Part shown: positions 17,800 to 27,366 of the stretch, one piece after another
Numbering within the stretch: position 1 is the stretch's first letter
Layout of the letters: each line of letters opens with the position of its first letter
NCBI GenBank assembly: GCA_021162935.1
Contig: JAGGXR010000115.1
Coordinates: 18,535-82,534, forward strand
Source of the DNA: Deltaproteobacteria bacterium
GTDB lineage: Bacteria > Myxococcota_A > Polyangia > HGW-17 > SLPX01
Reading direction: 5' to 3'
DNA length: 64,000 nt
Translations under genes and position numbers: made by a program
The notes under the pieces: model-generated
What the model was told of the DNA's origin: nothing
The model's input: the letters and a program-made list of their open reading frames with translations, nothing else
The model's database searches: none

Positions 17800-20619
17800 T
17801 CAGGGCAGTACCGTGGCGTCGAAGCAAAAATGTCTGGCACTGATGTCATCCGTTTCAATCTCAAACCGTACCGAGACACGGCGGCCAGCCCATGACCTCG
17901 TGTCCACCTTCTTGGTCAGAGCCCACCCCACGGCACGACGACGCACCTCGGCAACCTTCTTCCCTGCAACGTACACACGCATCACCACTGCCGCGCGGCC
18001 GCCCACCGACGAGGATGCCAGCCCCCAATCCAAGGCAAGGATGTGGCCCATCATCGTGTCCGGATACTCGATCACCAGAACCCCACCGCGGTAGGGATGT
18101 GCCCACAGACCCTTGCGATTCAACAGCCCCCACTCCTCGGCGAAGGGCCCCACGTACTGGTGCGCTTTCGCGCCACAAACATACCGGCCATCGACGAACC
18201 ACCGACAGGGCTTCTTCTTTCCGTGATAGTCCACGAAGACCTTTGCCCGAGACAACTCCCACGCGAGGGAGTAGCCCTGCTTGGGCATCGTCGGCGCCGT
18301 CGCCCACTTCCCCACCAAAACGAGTGGCGCCAACACGAGCAGGCCCGTCCATGCCATGCCCACGAATCGATGGCCGGTGATCCACCCAACGACCGCACCC
18401 CAAGGTTTGGTGGCCCAGACACGTCGACGGACCACGGCCCATAGGAAAAAAACGATGCCGACAGACAGGGCGGAGACGATCTTTGCCAAAATATCAACCG
18501 CCTTCTGGCGATACTCGAACACGACCTTTCCGTTGGTCACGGGCACTTCCATAAGGCCCTTGACGTGCGGAGCCAGCGAATCGTTCTTCGATATGGTCAG
18601 CGTCCGCCCGCCCTGCGTGGCCGTCCAGTTCGCGAAGAACGGCACGTGGAGAACCAATCGTGTCCCAGGATCGGCCCCGGCAACCTCCACCTCGATGTTC
18701 TCATCGTCGAAGCGGGTGACGTGGGCCTCACCCGGCCCGATGACCGTGACGCGATGCGACTCGAATCCAGGCCGTTCGTACAGAGACAGCCCGGCCCCCC
18801 GCTCCACGAGTTTGGTAGGCCCCAACGACGCAGGAAGGGGCCGATTCGCCAGGATAAAGCGCACCGACAGCAGGTCGAAATCACGTCGATCGTCCGGCAC
18901 ATCCGCCGGCTGGGGATGCGCGAGATAGCGATATGTCTCCCCGGGAATGAATGAACACTTCACTTCGGGCAGTCCGTTCACGATAGGGGCATTGGCGAGA
19001 AAATGATCATTGAACCCAGTCCAATAGGCCACCCGAAAAAAGCCTTTGGGGTTCTTGCGTGCCTCATCCGCCACCCGCCGCGACAGTCGGACCATGTCCT
19101 TGTAGGACGCAACACCCGTCTGTCTCGTCTCGAACTGCGACAGGGGCACGACTCGACGGGCCACCCAGGCCCAGACGACGGGCACGACGAACGGGGCCAC
19201 CGCCGCAGCCGCCAACAGACCGACCAGGCGTCTGCGCCACCCCGAAGCCTGCATGGGTCGTCTCAGAGATGCAGACTCGCCACCATCGGCGCTCGGTCCC
19301 AGGCCAAAAAACAGGCGGGCCACCGCAAACCCACAGCCCAACGCCAACAGATACTTGACCACGATCACGAACCGCTCGAACTGAATGTGCCGAACCACCG
19401 GAAGCCATCGTTCCACATCGGTCTCTGCATATACGGTGATCGACGCCACGAACAGGAGGGCAAGGCCGAATAGGGCCAGAAACGTTCCCTTTGGTCTACC
19501 TTCCAACCAGGCCAGGACCAGCCCCAAAGCCCCCAAGACGACCACCCAAGGTCGGGCGTGACCATAGAGCGAAGCCTGAATCAGCCCCTCGCCGATCTGG
19601 GGCATCGCTTTCCACAGATTGCTTACATGCGCCGAAAACTGCCCGGCACGCAGCAGGTAGGGCAACAACCAGAAGGAGGCAAGGCCCATTCCAAGAACCA
19701 GTCCTGAGATGCTCTTGGCCCAGGCACCACGCCAACCATGCGCCACGTGCTGATACAGAGCAAACAAGGGAACGGCGACAAACAGAACCAACAACACGAT
19801 GGGATGAGCAAGGAGGCCGAGCGCCGTCCACACCGCGAAGCCGGTCACTCCGGCCACGCCGGGTCTATCCGCCAGGTGGAGGAGACGCTCGATGGCAAGC
19901 ATCCCGAAAGAGAGGCCCAAGGCCATGGGCCAGACACCGAACTGAATGGTGAAGACCCACCCCCCTTCCCGGAACCCCCCCATATCCGTCATGACCACCA
20001 GCGCCGCCACCAAACCGGCCACGGGCCCGAACAATCGACGGCCAATGTAATAGGGCACGAGGTTGCAGAACAGGAGAACCCCCAATAATCCATAGGCGTA
20101 GGTGGCCTCCCACGACAGACTCTTGAACGTCAGGTAGCGCACCACCGCCATCCACAGATCTCCGAGGATCGGATAAAGCTGTTCGGCGGGATAGCCGGCC
20201 CCGGACAGATGGGTCCACCCCATAAGCCGCCCAGAGGGCAACAGATGATCCGCAAGCACATATGCCTTGAATTCGTGGACCGTATGGTCGCCGATCCATG
20301 GCATGTGACCCCCTACGAGCGGCCAATAGACGACCAGCGTCAGGGCGATGATTGCAGCCGGCCCAGCCGCCTCGCGCACGATAGCGCCCAAGGACCAGGG
20401 CCCGACGGACAGATCGTTCCAGGGGGCCACCTCCTCGGCCCCCATCCAAGTGGCCAGGAACAGACCACAGACCGAGGCGACCTGGAGCAGATAGCTTCGC
20501 CCCCACACGAAGACGGCCATGCTGACCACGGCAAGGGCCACAAGCCCAACACGACGGGCGACACGACGGGCAACACGACTCTGCATGACCGTGCCGATCG
20601 CCTTCCGGATCCTGTCCAC
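17800..20619 (-). CDS. Large multi-pass membrane protein, GT-C/YfhO-like
   Basis: The 939-residue product has roughly twelve membrane segments in its first 480 residues, then a beta-rich extracytoplasmic domain of about 200 residues, two or three more membrane segments and a soluble tail. Loop 1 has GDHTVHEFKAYVLADHL followed by GAGYPAEQLYP, a layout seen in large uncharacterised bacterial membrane proteins of the GT-C superfamily (annotated YfhO-like or '6-pyruvoyl-tetrahydropterin synthase-related'). A GTG at 20619 is preferred because GGGAGG lies 5-6 nt before it; the GTG at 20625 would abut the Shine-Dalgarno sequence. It likely builds or modifies a surface polysaccharide with the downstream GT-C protein. 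Confidence 0.7.
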   Translation of the reverse strand: MDRIRKAIGTVMQSRVARRVARRVGLVALAVVSMAVFVWGRSYLLQVASVCGLFLATWMGAEEVAPWNDLSVGPWSLGAIVREAAGPAAIIALTLVVYWPLVGGHMPWIGDHTVHEFKAYVLADHLLPSGRLMGWTHLSGAGYPAEQLYPILGDLWMAVVRYLTFKSLSWEATYAYGLLGVLLFCNLVPYYIGRRLFGPVAGLVAALVVMTDMGGFREGGWVFTIQFGVWPMALGLSFGMLAIERLLHLADRPGVAGVTGFAVWTALGLLAHPIVLLVLFVAVPLFALYQHVAHGWRGAWAKSISGLVLGMGLASFWLLPYLLRAGQFSAHVSNLWKAMPQIGEGLIQASLYGHARPWVVVLGALGLVLAWLEGRPKGTFLALFGLALLFVASITVYAETDVERWLPVVRHIQFERFVIVVKYLLALGCGFAVARLFFGLGPSADGGESASLRRPMQASGWRRRLVGLLAAAAVAPFVVPVVWAWVARRVVPLSQFETRQTGVASYKDMVRLSRRVADEARKNPKGFFRVAYWTGFNDHFLANAPIVNGLPEVKCSFIPGETYRYLAHPQPADVPDDRRDFDLLSVRFILANRPLPASLGPTKLVERGAGLSLYERPGFESHRVTVIGPGEAHVTRFDDENIEVEVAGADPGTRLVLHVPFFANWTATQGGRTLTISKNDSLAPHVKGLMEVPVTNGKVVFEYRQKAVDILAKIVSALSVGIVFFLWAVVRRRVWATKPWGAVVGWITGHRFVGMAWTGLLVLAPLVLVGKWATAPTMPKQGYSLAWELSRAKVFVDYHGKKKPCRWFVDGRYVCGAKAHQYVGPFAEEWGLLNRKGLWAHPYRGGVLVIEYPDTMMGHILALDWGLASSSVGGRAAVVMRVYVAGKKVAEVRRRAVGWALTKKVDTRSWAGRRVSVRFEIETDDISARHFCFDATVLP

Positions 20620-20722
20620 AGGCACCTCCCGTTACTCAGTCACCCTGACTCGTCGAGACGGAGTCTGGCAGAGCCTTTGTGACGGACTCCTCTTTTAACA
20701 GACTTTCTCAATCTCACAAGAA

Positions 20723-20731
20723 TGCTATACT
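20723..20731 (+). promoter_or_regulatory. Extended -10 promoter (TGCTATACT)
   Basis: TGn plus TATACT gives an extended -10 element. The expected transcription start, 7-8 nt beyond it, coincides with the A of the ATG at 20739. No Shine-Dalgarno sequence precedes that ATG. Confidence 0.5.
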
Positions 20732-20738
20732 CTTGCTC

Positions 20739-21560
20739 ATGTCACCTCGTATTCCAGCAATCCTCGATGATCTGGAGATCCGAATCGAAAAACTCAAGAT
20801 TCGGTACGAGCAATACTTCATGGGCATCCAGCGATTCGAGCCGGTGAAGGATCGCCGTTTCATCGACCGGGCCATTCGACATCTTCGCTTGCAGGTCATC
20901 GGCAACACGGCCCTGAAGTTTCGTTTCCTGTCCATCGTCCAAAAATTTACGTCATACCAGACCTACTGGAATCGGGTGCAGCGTCAGATCGAGGAAGGCA
21001 CCTATCGAAAGGATCTGCTCAAGCTCCAAAGACGACTCAAAAAACAAGGTATCTCGGCTCCAGATCTCCTCAAAGCCCATACATCGGGTGAGGTGGAGTC
21101 AGCGCTGGCCCGCTACATGGCGTTTGGACAAAGGCGCGCCGGAGCGACACACACAGGCTCTGGACACACGGGAGAATTCCCGTCGTCCAACAATGCGACT
21201 CCGATATTGGGCGCGAACGACGAGGCAGGCGACGCAAAGGAGGCAGAACCGTCCATCCGGAACCATGCCAATCACCAGACCCCACCGCCGCTGCCCGCCG
21301 ATGCGTCTGGGATGCCGACGACCAAGCAACTTCCACTCCCCAAAGACAGTCTCCGTCGCCTCCACCATGCGCTCATTGAAGCCAGACGAAGCACCGGCGA
21401 ATCGACCGAAGGACTCACGATCGACCGTCTCGCCCAATCCATTGCCAAGCAACTCCCAAAAATCCAACGATCTTCAGGAACGAAAGACGTAGAATTCGTG
21501 GTCCAGGTCGAAGAGGGCAAGGCTCGATTGAAAGCCATCACGAAGAAGGAACCCTCATAG
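20739..21560 (+). CDS. Coiled-coil protein of unknown function, possibly leaderless
   Basis: Starting at ATG 20739 (MSPRIPAILDDLEIRIEKLK), the product has 273 residues. The first 110 residues are strongly helical and charged (LKIRYEQYFMGIQRFEPVKD, FLSIVQKFTSYQTYWNRVQ). This conserved-looking module occurs in myxobacterial proteins of unknown function. A low-complexity middle follows, then a C-terminal piece (about residues 205-273) with a possible small alpha/beta domain ending VEFVVQVEEGKARLKAITKK. An in-frame GTG at 20679 would add 20 residues but has no ribosome-binding site. The gene is convergent with hflX. Confidence 0.75.
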   Translation: MSPRIPAILDDLEIRIEKLKIRYEQYFMGIQRFEPVKDRRFIDRAIRHLRLQVIGNTALKFRFLSIVQKFTSYQTYWNRVQRQIEEGTYRKDLLKLQRRLKKQGISAPDLLKAHTSGEVESALARYMAFGQRRAGATHTGSGHTGEFPSSNNATPILGANDEAGDAKEAEPSIRNHANHQTPPPLPADASGMPTTKQLPLPKDSLRRLHHALIEARRSTGESTEGLTIDRLAQSIAKQLPKIQRSSGTKDVEFVVQVEEGKARLKAITKKEPS

Positions 21561-21620
21561 CCCACGATGAGTCCAAAAGGCACCGATTCGGTCTGTTGAA
21601 CTACGATCCGCCGAGGTGGT

Positions 21621-23267
21621 TCACGACGCGCCGACGTGCCGAGACGAGGACGCCACGGTGCGCCGAATGGCCCGGACCAATGGACCCAGACTCACTGGAT
21701 CGACCGCGGCAACCACCACATCGGCATCACGGCGAATCAGCCGAACGTCACCCTCGTCGCGGACCAGGTCAATCTTGTTGTACACCGTCACCTGGGGGAT
21801 CCCGCCGAGCCCCATCCCAGCCAAAATCCGCTCCACGGACACCCTCTTTTCGGTCCTCCGAGGATCCGCACCATCCACGACGTGAACGAGCAAATCCGCA
21901 TCATCGAGTTCTTCGAGGGTGGAACGAAATGCGTCTACCAGATCCGAAGGAAGGTCTTCGATGAATCCGACCGTATCGGTCAAAATGATGTCTTGATTCC
22001 GAGGAAGTCTCAACCTTCGACTCGTTGGATCCAATGTGACGAACAATCGATTTTCGGTTAGGACCGAAGCATTCGTCAACGTATTGAGCAACGTAGACTT
22101 CCCAGCATTCGTATAGCCGACCAGAGCCACCACCGGAACGCCCTGCCGCATACGCATTTTCCGCCTGACCGCTCTCTGACGAGAGAGTTTTTTGATCTGG
22201 CGTTCCAAATCCACAATCCGCTCCCTGGCCCGTCGCCGATTGATTTCCAACTTCGTTTCACCAGGGCCGCGCCCTCCGATCTCTCCCGTCAGACGACTCA
22301 TCATCGTGTTCTTGGCGGCGAGTCGTGGCAACGCGTACCGCAACTGAGCCAGTTCGACCTGAATCTTACCCGCACGGGTCTGTGCCCTCTGGGCAAAAAT
22401 ATCTAAAATGAGCATGCTCCGATCGATCACCTTCATGTCCGTCATCTGAGTAATGGCACGCGCCTGACTCGGTCTCAAATCCGGGTCGAACACCAAAATG
22501 TCGGCATTGTGCTGCATGGCCAGAAGTACAACGTCTTCCATCTTTCCTCGCCCCACGACATACTTGGGATCCGGCCTGGAACGCCTCTGACGAACCACCT
22601 GCACGATCTCCAGTCCTGCTGTCTCGGCAAGCTCACGCAATTCGGAAATCCTGTTTTCCACCTCGGCAGCAGCGTGCTGGCTGACATGCACAAGAATCCC
22701 CCGATGGTCCAATTTCGGAGTTGCAGGCTGACGTCCCGCCGTCCGAGCGAACTCCTCTTCCAGCTCATGGATGCTCTGGGCAAAATCCATATCGAGGCCC
22801 GTCACGGGAACGGGATCTGAAACATCGACGTCTTGCGCCCCACCGGCAGGCAACAGGTGGGCCATGCTCGCCAGTACAGGTCCCGTGTCCAAAGGCCGGG
22901 TCAGAGCAACCACCATGTCGAGTCGCAGAAGAATGAGGTCGGCAAGATCATCCTGCGACAAAGCCTCGGCACGAAGATGCGTATGGATGAGTCTCAGTCC
23001 CCGAAATCGCCCGAGCCCCGCCCGAAGGCGACCGAAATCCGGAAGGTAGATCTTGGCCGCATCGCCTACGAACACGTGCTCCACCTGCCCACGGCGTTCG
23101 ATCAAAAGGCCAATCTGGCGCCCTAAATCCTGTGACATCTCATAGAGATGGCGGGCCAAATCAGGCGTCACCACCATACGGGTCGGAATCTTCCGCCTGT
23201 AGAGTCTTTCGAGCGCCCTGAGTTGACTCGATTTGAGTCCTGACGTGTTTCCTGTGACCTGGCTCAG
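21621..23267 (-). CDS. hflX: GTPase HflX, probable CTG start
   Basis: This ribosome-associated GTPase splits stalled or hibernating 70S ribosomes. Motifs include the HflX domain GRGPGETKLEINRRRARERI, G1 GYTNAGKSTLLN, G3 DTVGFI and G4 YNKID. The first ATG (23177) would cut off a conserved N-terminus: the open frame upstream encodes LSQVTGNTSGLKSSQLRALE and then RLYRRKIPTR, which matches the usual HflX beginning. No ATG, GTG or TTG occurs in that extension, but a CTG at 23267 has a perfect AGGAGG 7 nt upstream. I therefore place the start there (548 residues). It lies 48 nt after the FrzS-like gene and is probably in its transcript. Confidence 0.93.
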   Translation of the reverse strand: MSQVTGNTSGLKSSQLRALERLYRRKIPTRMVVTPDLARHLYEMSQDLGRQIGLLIERRGQVEHVFVGDAAKIYLPDFGRLRAGLGRFRGLRLIHTHLRAEALSQDDLADLILLRLDMVVALTRPLDTGPVLASMAHLLPAGGAQDVDVSDPVPVTGLDMDFAQSIHELEEEFARTAGRQPATPKLDHRGILVHVSQHAAAEVENRISELRELAETAGLEIVQVVRQRRSRPDPKYVVGRGKMEDVVLLAMQHNADILVFDPDLRPSQARAITQMTDMKVIDRSMLILDIFAQRAQTRAGKIQVELAQLRYALPRLAAKNTMMSRLTGEIGGRGPGETKLEINRRRARERIVDLERQIKKLSRQRAVRRKMRMRQGVPVVALVGYTNAGKSTLLNTLTNASVLTENRLFVTLDPTSRRLRLPRNQDIILTDTVGFIEDLPSDLVDAFRSTLEELDDADLLVHVVDGADPRRTEKRVSVERILAGMGLGGIPQVTVYNKIDLVRDEGDVRLIRRDADVVVAAVDPVSLGPLVRAIRRTVASSSRHVGAS

Positions 23268-23274
23268 CTTCCGG

Positions 23275-23280
23275 CCTCCT
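23275..23280 (-). promoter_or_regulatory. Shine-Dalgarno for the hflX CTG start
   Basis: AGGAGG on the minus strand, exactly 7 nt before CTG 23267. It is the only strong ribosome-binding site near the hflX 5' end and decides the start. Confidence 0.7.
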
Positions 23281-23315
23281 GACCCAACCCCGATTCCCAG
23301 ACAAAGCTCAGCCCA

Positions 23316-26003
23316 TCAACCATTGTCGGATTTTCCCTGGTACTGCTCTTCGAGAAGGGTCAAGGCCACGGCCAGCGCCTTCTTGGTCTTGTCCACAATC
23401 ATCTGATTCCGCTCGGCCTCCCCCACCTGTCGGCCCAAACGCTGCTCGACCAGGACGACGTTGCCTTCGAGTTCCGAAATGCGTCCCTGTGCGCTGTCCA
23501 ACTGTCCCGACAGATCGTCTGCGCGGCTCGACGCCTGCTCCAGTTCCTCGCGCAAACCGGAGATGGAACCTTCCAGTCCCGCAACCTTGGCATCCCTCGC
23601 CTGCTCGATTTCAGATATTTTCTGTGCATGCTCCTCATTCAGGCTGGCAATCTTCGATTCATACTCGCCACGCACCCGGTCCTGCTCCTGGCTATGCGTC
23701 GCCCTGAGCTCCGACACTTCGGCCTCGTGCACCTGTTCCATGGCAGCCATCTTCTGCGCATGCTCCTCCTGCTGGACAGCCAACTTCGATTCATACTCGC
23801 CACGCACCCGGTCCTGCTCCTGGCTATGCGTCGCCCTGAGCTCCGACACTTCGGCCTCATGCACCTGTTCCATGGCCGCCAACTTTTGCACATGCTCCTC
23901 CTGCTGGACAGCCAACTTCGATTCGTACTCGCCGCGCAGTCGGTCCTGCTCCTGACCATGTGCCGTCTTGAGTTCCGACACTTCGGCCTCATGCGCCTGG
24001 TTCAGCTCCGTCACCTCGGCCGTATGCGCCTCCTCCACGGCTGCCATCTTCTGCGTATGTTCCTCCTGCAGACCCGCAATCTTCAACTCATACTCGCCGC
24101 GCAGTCGGTCCTGCTCCTGACCATGTGCCGTCTTCAGTTCCGACACTTCGGCCTCATGCGCCTGGTTCAACTCCGTCACCTCGACCGTATGCGCCTGGTT
24201 CAACTCTGTCACTTCGGCCTGGTGCGCCTGGTTCAGCTCCGTCACTTCTGCCGTATGCGCCTCTTCCATGGCAGCCATCTTCTGCGCGTACTCCTCCTGC
24301 TGGGCAGCCAACTTCGATTCATACTCTCCGCGCAGCCGATCCTGTTCCTGACCGTGTGCCGCCTTGAGTTCCGACACTTCGGCTGCATGCGTCTCTTCCA
24401 TCGCCGCCGTCTTCTGCGTATGCTCCTCCTGCAGACCCGCAATCTTCGACTCATACTCTCCGCGCAGCCGATCCAGCTCCTGGCCATGCGTTGCCTTGAG
24501 TTCCGCGACCTCACCCTCATGCGCCTGATTCAGCTCCGCAGTCTCAAAGTTCCGGGCTTCTTCCATGGCTGCTATCTTCTGTGCATGCTCCTCCTGCAGA
24601 TCCGCAATCTTGGCCTCATACTCCCCGCGCAGAGCGTCCACTTCCTCTTCGTGCGTCGCTTTGAGCCCCGTAAGGACCTGTGCAGCCTCCTCTTTGAGAC
24701 GAGCGACCTCGCCCCGATGCTGATCCTCGATGCGGGTCAGAGCCTCCTCGTGCTTGGCCTTGAGGCTCTCCACCTCGGTTTCGTGCGTCGCCTTGGTTTG
24801 GTCGATGTCTTCCTTCAGGCCTGCCACGGCTTCTTCGAACGTCGCCTTCTCTGCCGCACGCCGCTGCTGCTCCTGCTCCAAGGTCTCGGTCAATTCGGAC
24901 ACCTTGTCCTGAGACTGACGCAGGCTCCCGCCTAAGCTCTCTTTTTCAGCCTGGAGGGCCTCGAACCGCTCGGCCCCCTCCACCTTGTCCCGTTCCAGTT
25001 CGAGATTCTTGCTGGCCATATCCTGTTTAGCCCGCTCCAATTCACGGATCTTGTCCTTGAGGTCCAGGATCTCCCGCTCTTTGCCTCCCAAAGCCTCTTG
25101 GAGATCCAAAACCTCCTTTTCCTTTCGATTGATGGTCTCCCGGAGCTTCAAAAACTCGCGCTCCTTACTGACCCCCCCCTTGGAGGACTGAGCCGTCTGC
25201 TCACTATTGAGTTGTTCGAGTTCGGCGGCCAGACGATCCCGTTCCTTCCGCAAGACGGACATTTCGTCTTCCTGGCCCGAAGCCCCAGATTCCTCCCCGT
25301 TGACCACGTCATCGAGGCCAAGGTCCAAGACGTCCTCTTCGACGACCTCTTCTTCCTCCATGTCACCGACATCGACTTCTTCTTCGACGACCTCTTCCTC
25401 CTCCATGTCGCCGACATCGACTTCCTCTTCGACAACCTCTTCTTCCTCCTCTTCGACTTCGTCGAGAGAGATCGTGTCGCCTCCGCCATCACCATCCAAC
25501 TCCAACGCAGCGAATGCAGCCTCGGTCTCTGCGTTCAGATCGACGTCCTCCATCTGGTTCACCTTGGTCTTTTCGTCATCGAACTCTCCACCCTGGACCT
25601 CGGGCGCTACGATCTTTTCCCCCAATGGAACGATGCCATCGACCACGTCAAGAAACAGATCGACCGTAAAAGCGTCGTCTTTGAGAATGTATGCATCGGC
25701 TCGCGCACGAAGTCTCTTGTGCTGCTCGAAGGTCTCGGGAACAGCTTCGGAAGACATCAAAATCAGTGGTATCTTCTTGAGTTTCTTGTCTTTCTTAATC
25801 TTCGTACAGACCGCATAGCCGCTCATCTGCGGCAATTCCACGCACAACACAACCAAATCAAAGGAGCCTGACTTGACCCGTTTGATGGCAGCAGCACCAT
25901 CTTCAATGAGTTCTCCCTCGAATGCGTAGGGAGCCAAGGCATCGAGCAACTGCCTAGCGAACGATCGGTCGCTTTCAACGATCAGAACCCGTCTCGAGCT
26001 CAT
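23316..26003 (-). CDS. FrzS-like pseudo-receiver with long hendecad coiled coil
   Basis: This 895-residue protein has an N-terminal receiver fold (residues 4-130) like that of the Myxococcus motility protein FrzS. The strand that normally carries the phospho-accepting Asp reads [14 protein letters not shown], with Cys in its place, so this is a pseudo-receiver. An acidic stretch (about 140-250) repeats [15 protein letters not shown]. From about 270 to 860 there is a continuous coiled coil with 11-residue units ([10 protein letters not shown] plus one residue) and 44-residue superunits. There is no signal peptide. FrzS itself sits at cell poles and controls type IV pilus motility; the downstream position next to the pil operon supports a similar role. 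It has its own promoter. Confidence 0.82.
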   Translation of the reverse strand: MSSRRVLIVESDRSFARQLLDALAPYAFEGELIEDGAAAIKRVKSGSFDLVVLCVELPQMSGYAVCTKIKKDKKLKKIPLILMSSEAVPETFEQHKRLRARADAYILKDDAFTVDLFLDVVDGIVPLGEKIVAPEVQGGEFDDEKTKVNQMEDVDLNAETEAAFAALELDGDGGGDTISLDEVEEEEEEVVEEEVDVGDMEEEEVVEEEVDVGDMEEEEVVEEDVLDLGLDDVVNGEESGASGQEDEMSVLRKERDRLAAELEQLNSEQTAQSSKGGVSKEREFLKLRETINRKEKEVLDLQEALGGKEREILDLKDKIRELERAKQDMASKNLELERDKVEGAERFEALQAEKESLGGSLRQSQDKVSELTETLEQEQQRRAAEKATFEEAVAGLKEDIDQTKATHETEVESLKAKHEEALTRIEDQHRGEVARLKEEAAQVLTGLKATHEEEVDALRGEYEAKIADLQEEHAQKIAAMEEARNFETAELNQAHEGEVAELKATHGQELDRLRGEYESKIAGLQEEHTQKTAAMEETHAAEVSELKAAHGQEQDRLRGEYESKLAAQQEEYAQKMAAMEEAHTAEVTELNQAHQAEVTELNQAHTVEVTELNQAHEAEVSELKTAHGQEQDRLRGEYELKIAGLQEEHTQKMAAVEEAHTAEVTELNQAHEAEVSELKTAHGQEQDRLRGEYESKLAVQQEEHVQKLAAMEQVHEAEVSELRATHSQEQDRVRGEYESKLAVQQEEHAQKMAAMEQVHEAEVSELRATHSQEQDRVRGEYESKIASLNEEHAQKISEIEQARDAKVAGLEGSISGLREELEQASSRADDLSGQLDSAQGRISELEGNVVLVEQRLGRQVGEAERNQMIVDKTKKALAVALTLLEEQYQGKSDNG
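23640..24660. repeat. 132-bp coding tandem repeats (with 33-bp subrepeats)
   Basis: Inside the coiled-coil gene, about seven copies of a roughly 132-bp unit occur; for example the blocks starting near 23652 and 23784 are nearly identical. A 33-bp subunit (encoding [10 protein letters not shown] plus one residue) is repeated in tandem around 24150-24250. Copy-number change by recombination is likely. Confidence 0.8.
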
Positions 26004-26070
26004 GTGGACAGCCTTTCTCTTTTCAGTTTATGACGTTGTGAAGCACAGCAACTACAGGATATTGAATTCC

Positions 26071-26100
26071 ATGATAGGGTGGATCGGTTTGTCCTGTCAA
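26071..26100 (-). promoter_or_regulatory. Sigma-70 promoter for the FrzS-like gene
   Basis: On the minus strand, TTGACA (perfect), an 18-nt spacer and TATCAT lie about 60-70 nt before the ATG at 26003. This suggests the FrzS-like gene and hflX can be transcribed independently of the pil operon. Confidence 0.7.
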
Positions 26101-26225
26101 CAGATCTCATGCCTTAAAACCTGGCCCGTTTCACGCCTCTACATATGATGAACCGTACACAAAAAGTCTGTAATGCCATCCAGGCCCCCCCTTTTGCTCC
26201 TGGTGAAACGGAATGTTGGGCTGTC

Positions 26226-26591
26226 CTATTCGAGTTGTTTAAGAATCTTGGGAACCTGCATGCGCAGGACAAATCGCGCTTTACCGAAATTGCCATTCGG
26301 GGCAAGGGCCAGCAGCACGAAATACTCCTGGCTGAGAATCCGAAAGACCAAAGTGAGGCGATCCGCACGAATAGCCACCTCTTGGACCTGGCCTTCTTCG
26401 AGGAGTTCGGCAGCCTTGCTCATCTGGGTCATGACGATGGAAAGCTCCATTCCCACCGTCTGGATATCGAAGGGCTCGTCGAGATCCGGCCTCGTGTAGG
26501 CATCGATCGAAATCCCGTCGAATCCCATCAACAAGGCGGCCTTAGAGCCTTCGACCTTCTCAACCATTTCCTGGAGATGCTCACGAAACAT
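26226..26591 (-). CDS. Roadblock/LC7-domain protein (MglB-like)
   Basis: The 121-residue single-domain protein has the Roadblock/LC7 pattern: helix 1 (MFREHLQEMVEKVEGSKAAL), strand LMGFDGISIDAY, a long middle helix (VGMELSIVMTQMSKAAELLE), strands around VAIRADRLTLVFRILSQEYF and VLLALAPNGNFGKARFVLRM, and a last helix. Roadblock proteins dimerise and act on small Ras-like GTPases; MglB is the GTPase-activating partner of MglA in polarity control. GGAAGGGA precedes the ATG at a good distance. The gene is 24 nt after the lipoprotein gene, in the pil operon. The cognate GTPase is not in this window. Confidence 0.85.
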   Translation of the reverse strand: MFREHLQEMVEKVEGSKAALLMGFDGISIDAYTRPDLDEPFDIQTVGMELSIVMTQMSKAAELLEEGQVQEVAIRADRLTLVFRILSQEYFVLLALAPNGNFGKARFVLRMQVPKILKQLE

Positions 26592-26615
26592 ACGCAGTCC
26601 CTTCCGTCAAATCCT

Positions 26616-27365
26616 TCAGGTCCCGGTACCCGAACCGTCAGTGGTTGTTGTGGGCGCCACTGCAGGACATACCAGTTCTGCTCCTTGGGTACAACATTCG
26701 ATTGGATCGTCCTGCGACGGATTGCACCCGTTTCCCTCCTCCGGATCCGATGGAATCGTGTCAGAACTGCACAGGCCAAGATTCTTCACCAGGCATCCAT
26801 TGCAGACGAAAATTGGATACGACATCGAATTGGAGGAAAGGTCATGACTGCCGCGGCTGCCCACGATATGGACCTTCGCGATGATCAGCTTGCTGCTGCC
26901 CTGGCTGATCTGATCGGCAATCAGTTCGACCACCTGAGAGGGAATGACACGCACGGACACCACCTTCTCCTCGCCGGGACAAATGGTCATACTCAATGGA
27001 ACCGAATACTTCGTCAGGTTACTCTCCACATACTCTCCAAGGTCTCCAAGATCGAGGTCCACCCGAGCCTCCCGAATCGTAATGCAGTTTTCCTCGATGG
27101 TTCCAGCCGATGGATCGGCCGTGGACATCAGATTGTTCTGAATCAATGGGTACAAATTATAGTAGGCTGGCTGGTTCTTTTGCAGGTACCAGGCCACGTC
27201 CAACGTACCCTGAGTCCGGTATGCTCCAGTGCCAGAACTGTCCACGCTGCAACCGTCGCCTGGAATCTGATTCTGTATGATCAACAGGGTTGCACTGTTG
27301 CTCTCACAGCCTCCCAGCACGAGGGCCGACAACACCATCGCCACAAGCAAGCTCCGTCTGGTCAT
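26616..27365 (-). CDS. Pil-operon lipoprotein of unknown function
   Basis: The 249-residue protein begins MTRRSLLVAMVLSALVLGGC, a clear lipobox (LGGC, Cys20). The mature part is beta-rich with several Cys residues (ICPGE, FVCNGC, LGLCSSD, EGNGCNPSQDDPIECC) likely forming disulfides, and a Thr/Gly tail. Its ATG comes one nucleotide after the pilQ stop, and the Shine-Dalgarno sequence GGGAGGGAGAAGG lies within the pilQ end, indicating tight coupling. A role beside the PilQ secretin in the outer membrane, such as a pilotin-like or stabilising factor, is inference. I do not recognise the family. Confidence 0.8.
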   Translation of the reverse strand: MTRRSLLVAMVLSALVLGGCESNSATLLIIQNQIPGDGCSVDSSGTGAYRTQGTLDVAWYLQKNQPAYYNLYPLIQNNLMSTADPSAGTIEENCITIREARVDLDLGDLGEYVESNLTKYSVPLSMTICPGEEKVVSVRVIPSQVVELIADQISQGSSKLIIAKVHIVGSRGSHDLSSNSMSYPIFVCNGCLVKNLGLCSSDTIPSDPEEGNGCNPSQDDPIECCTQGAELVCPAVAPTTTTDGSGTGT

Positions 27366-27366
27366 G

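Noticed and set aside
23640..24660. Regularly spaced repeats considered as a CRISPR array
   Set aside because: Repeats are contiguous, in frame, without unique spacers, and encode an 11/44-residue coiled-coil period.
23628..24935. 435-codon plus-strand frame opposite the coiled-coil gene, Leu/Arg-rich and repetitive
   Set aside because: It simply mirrors the tandem repeats of the true coiled-coil gene.
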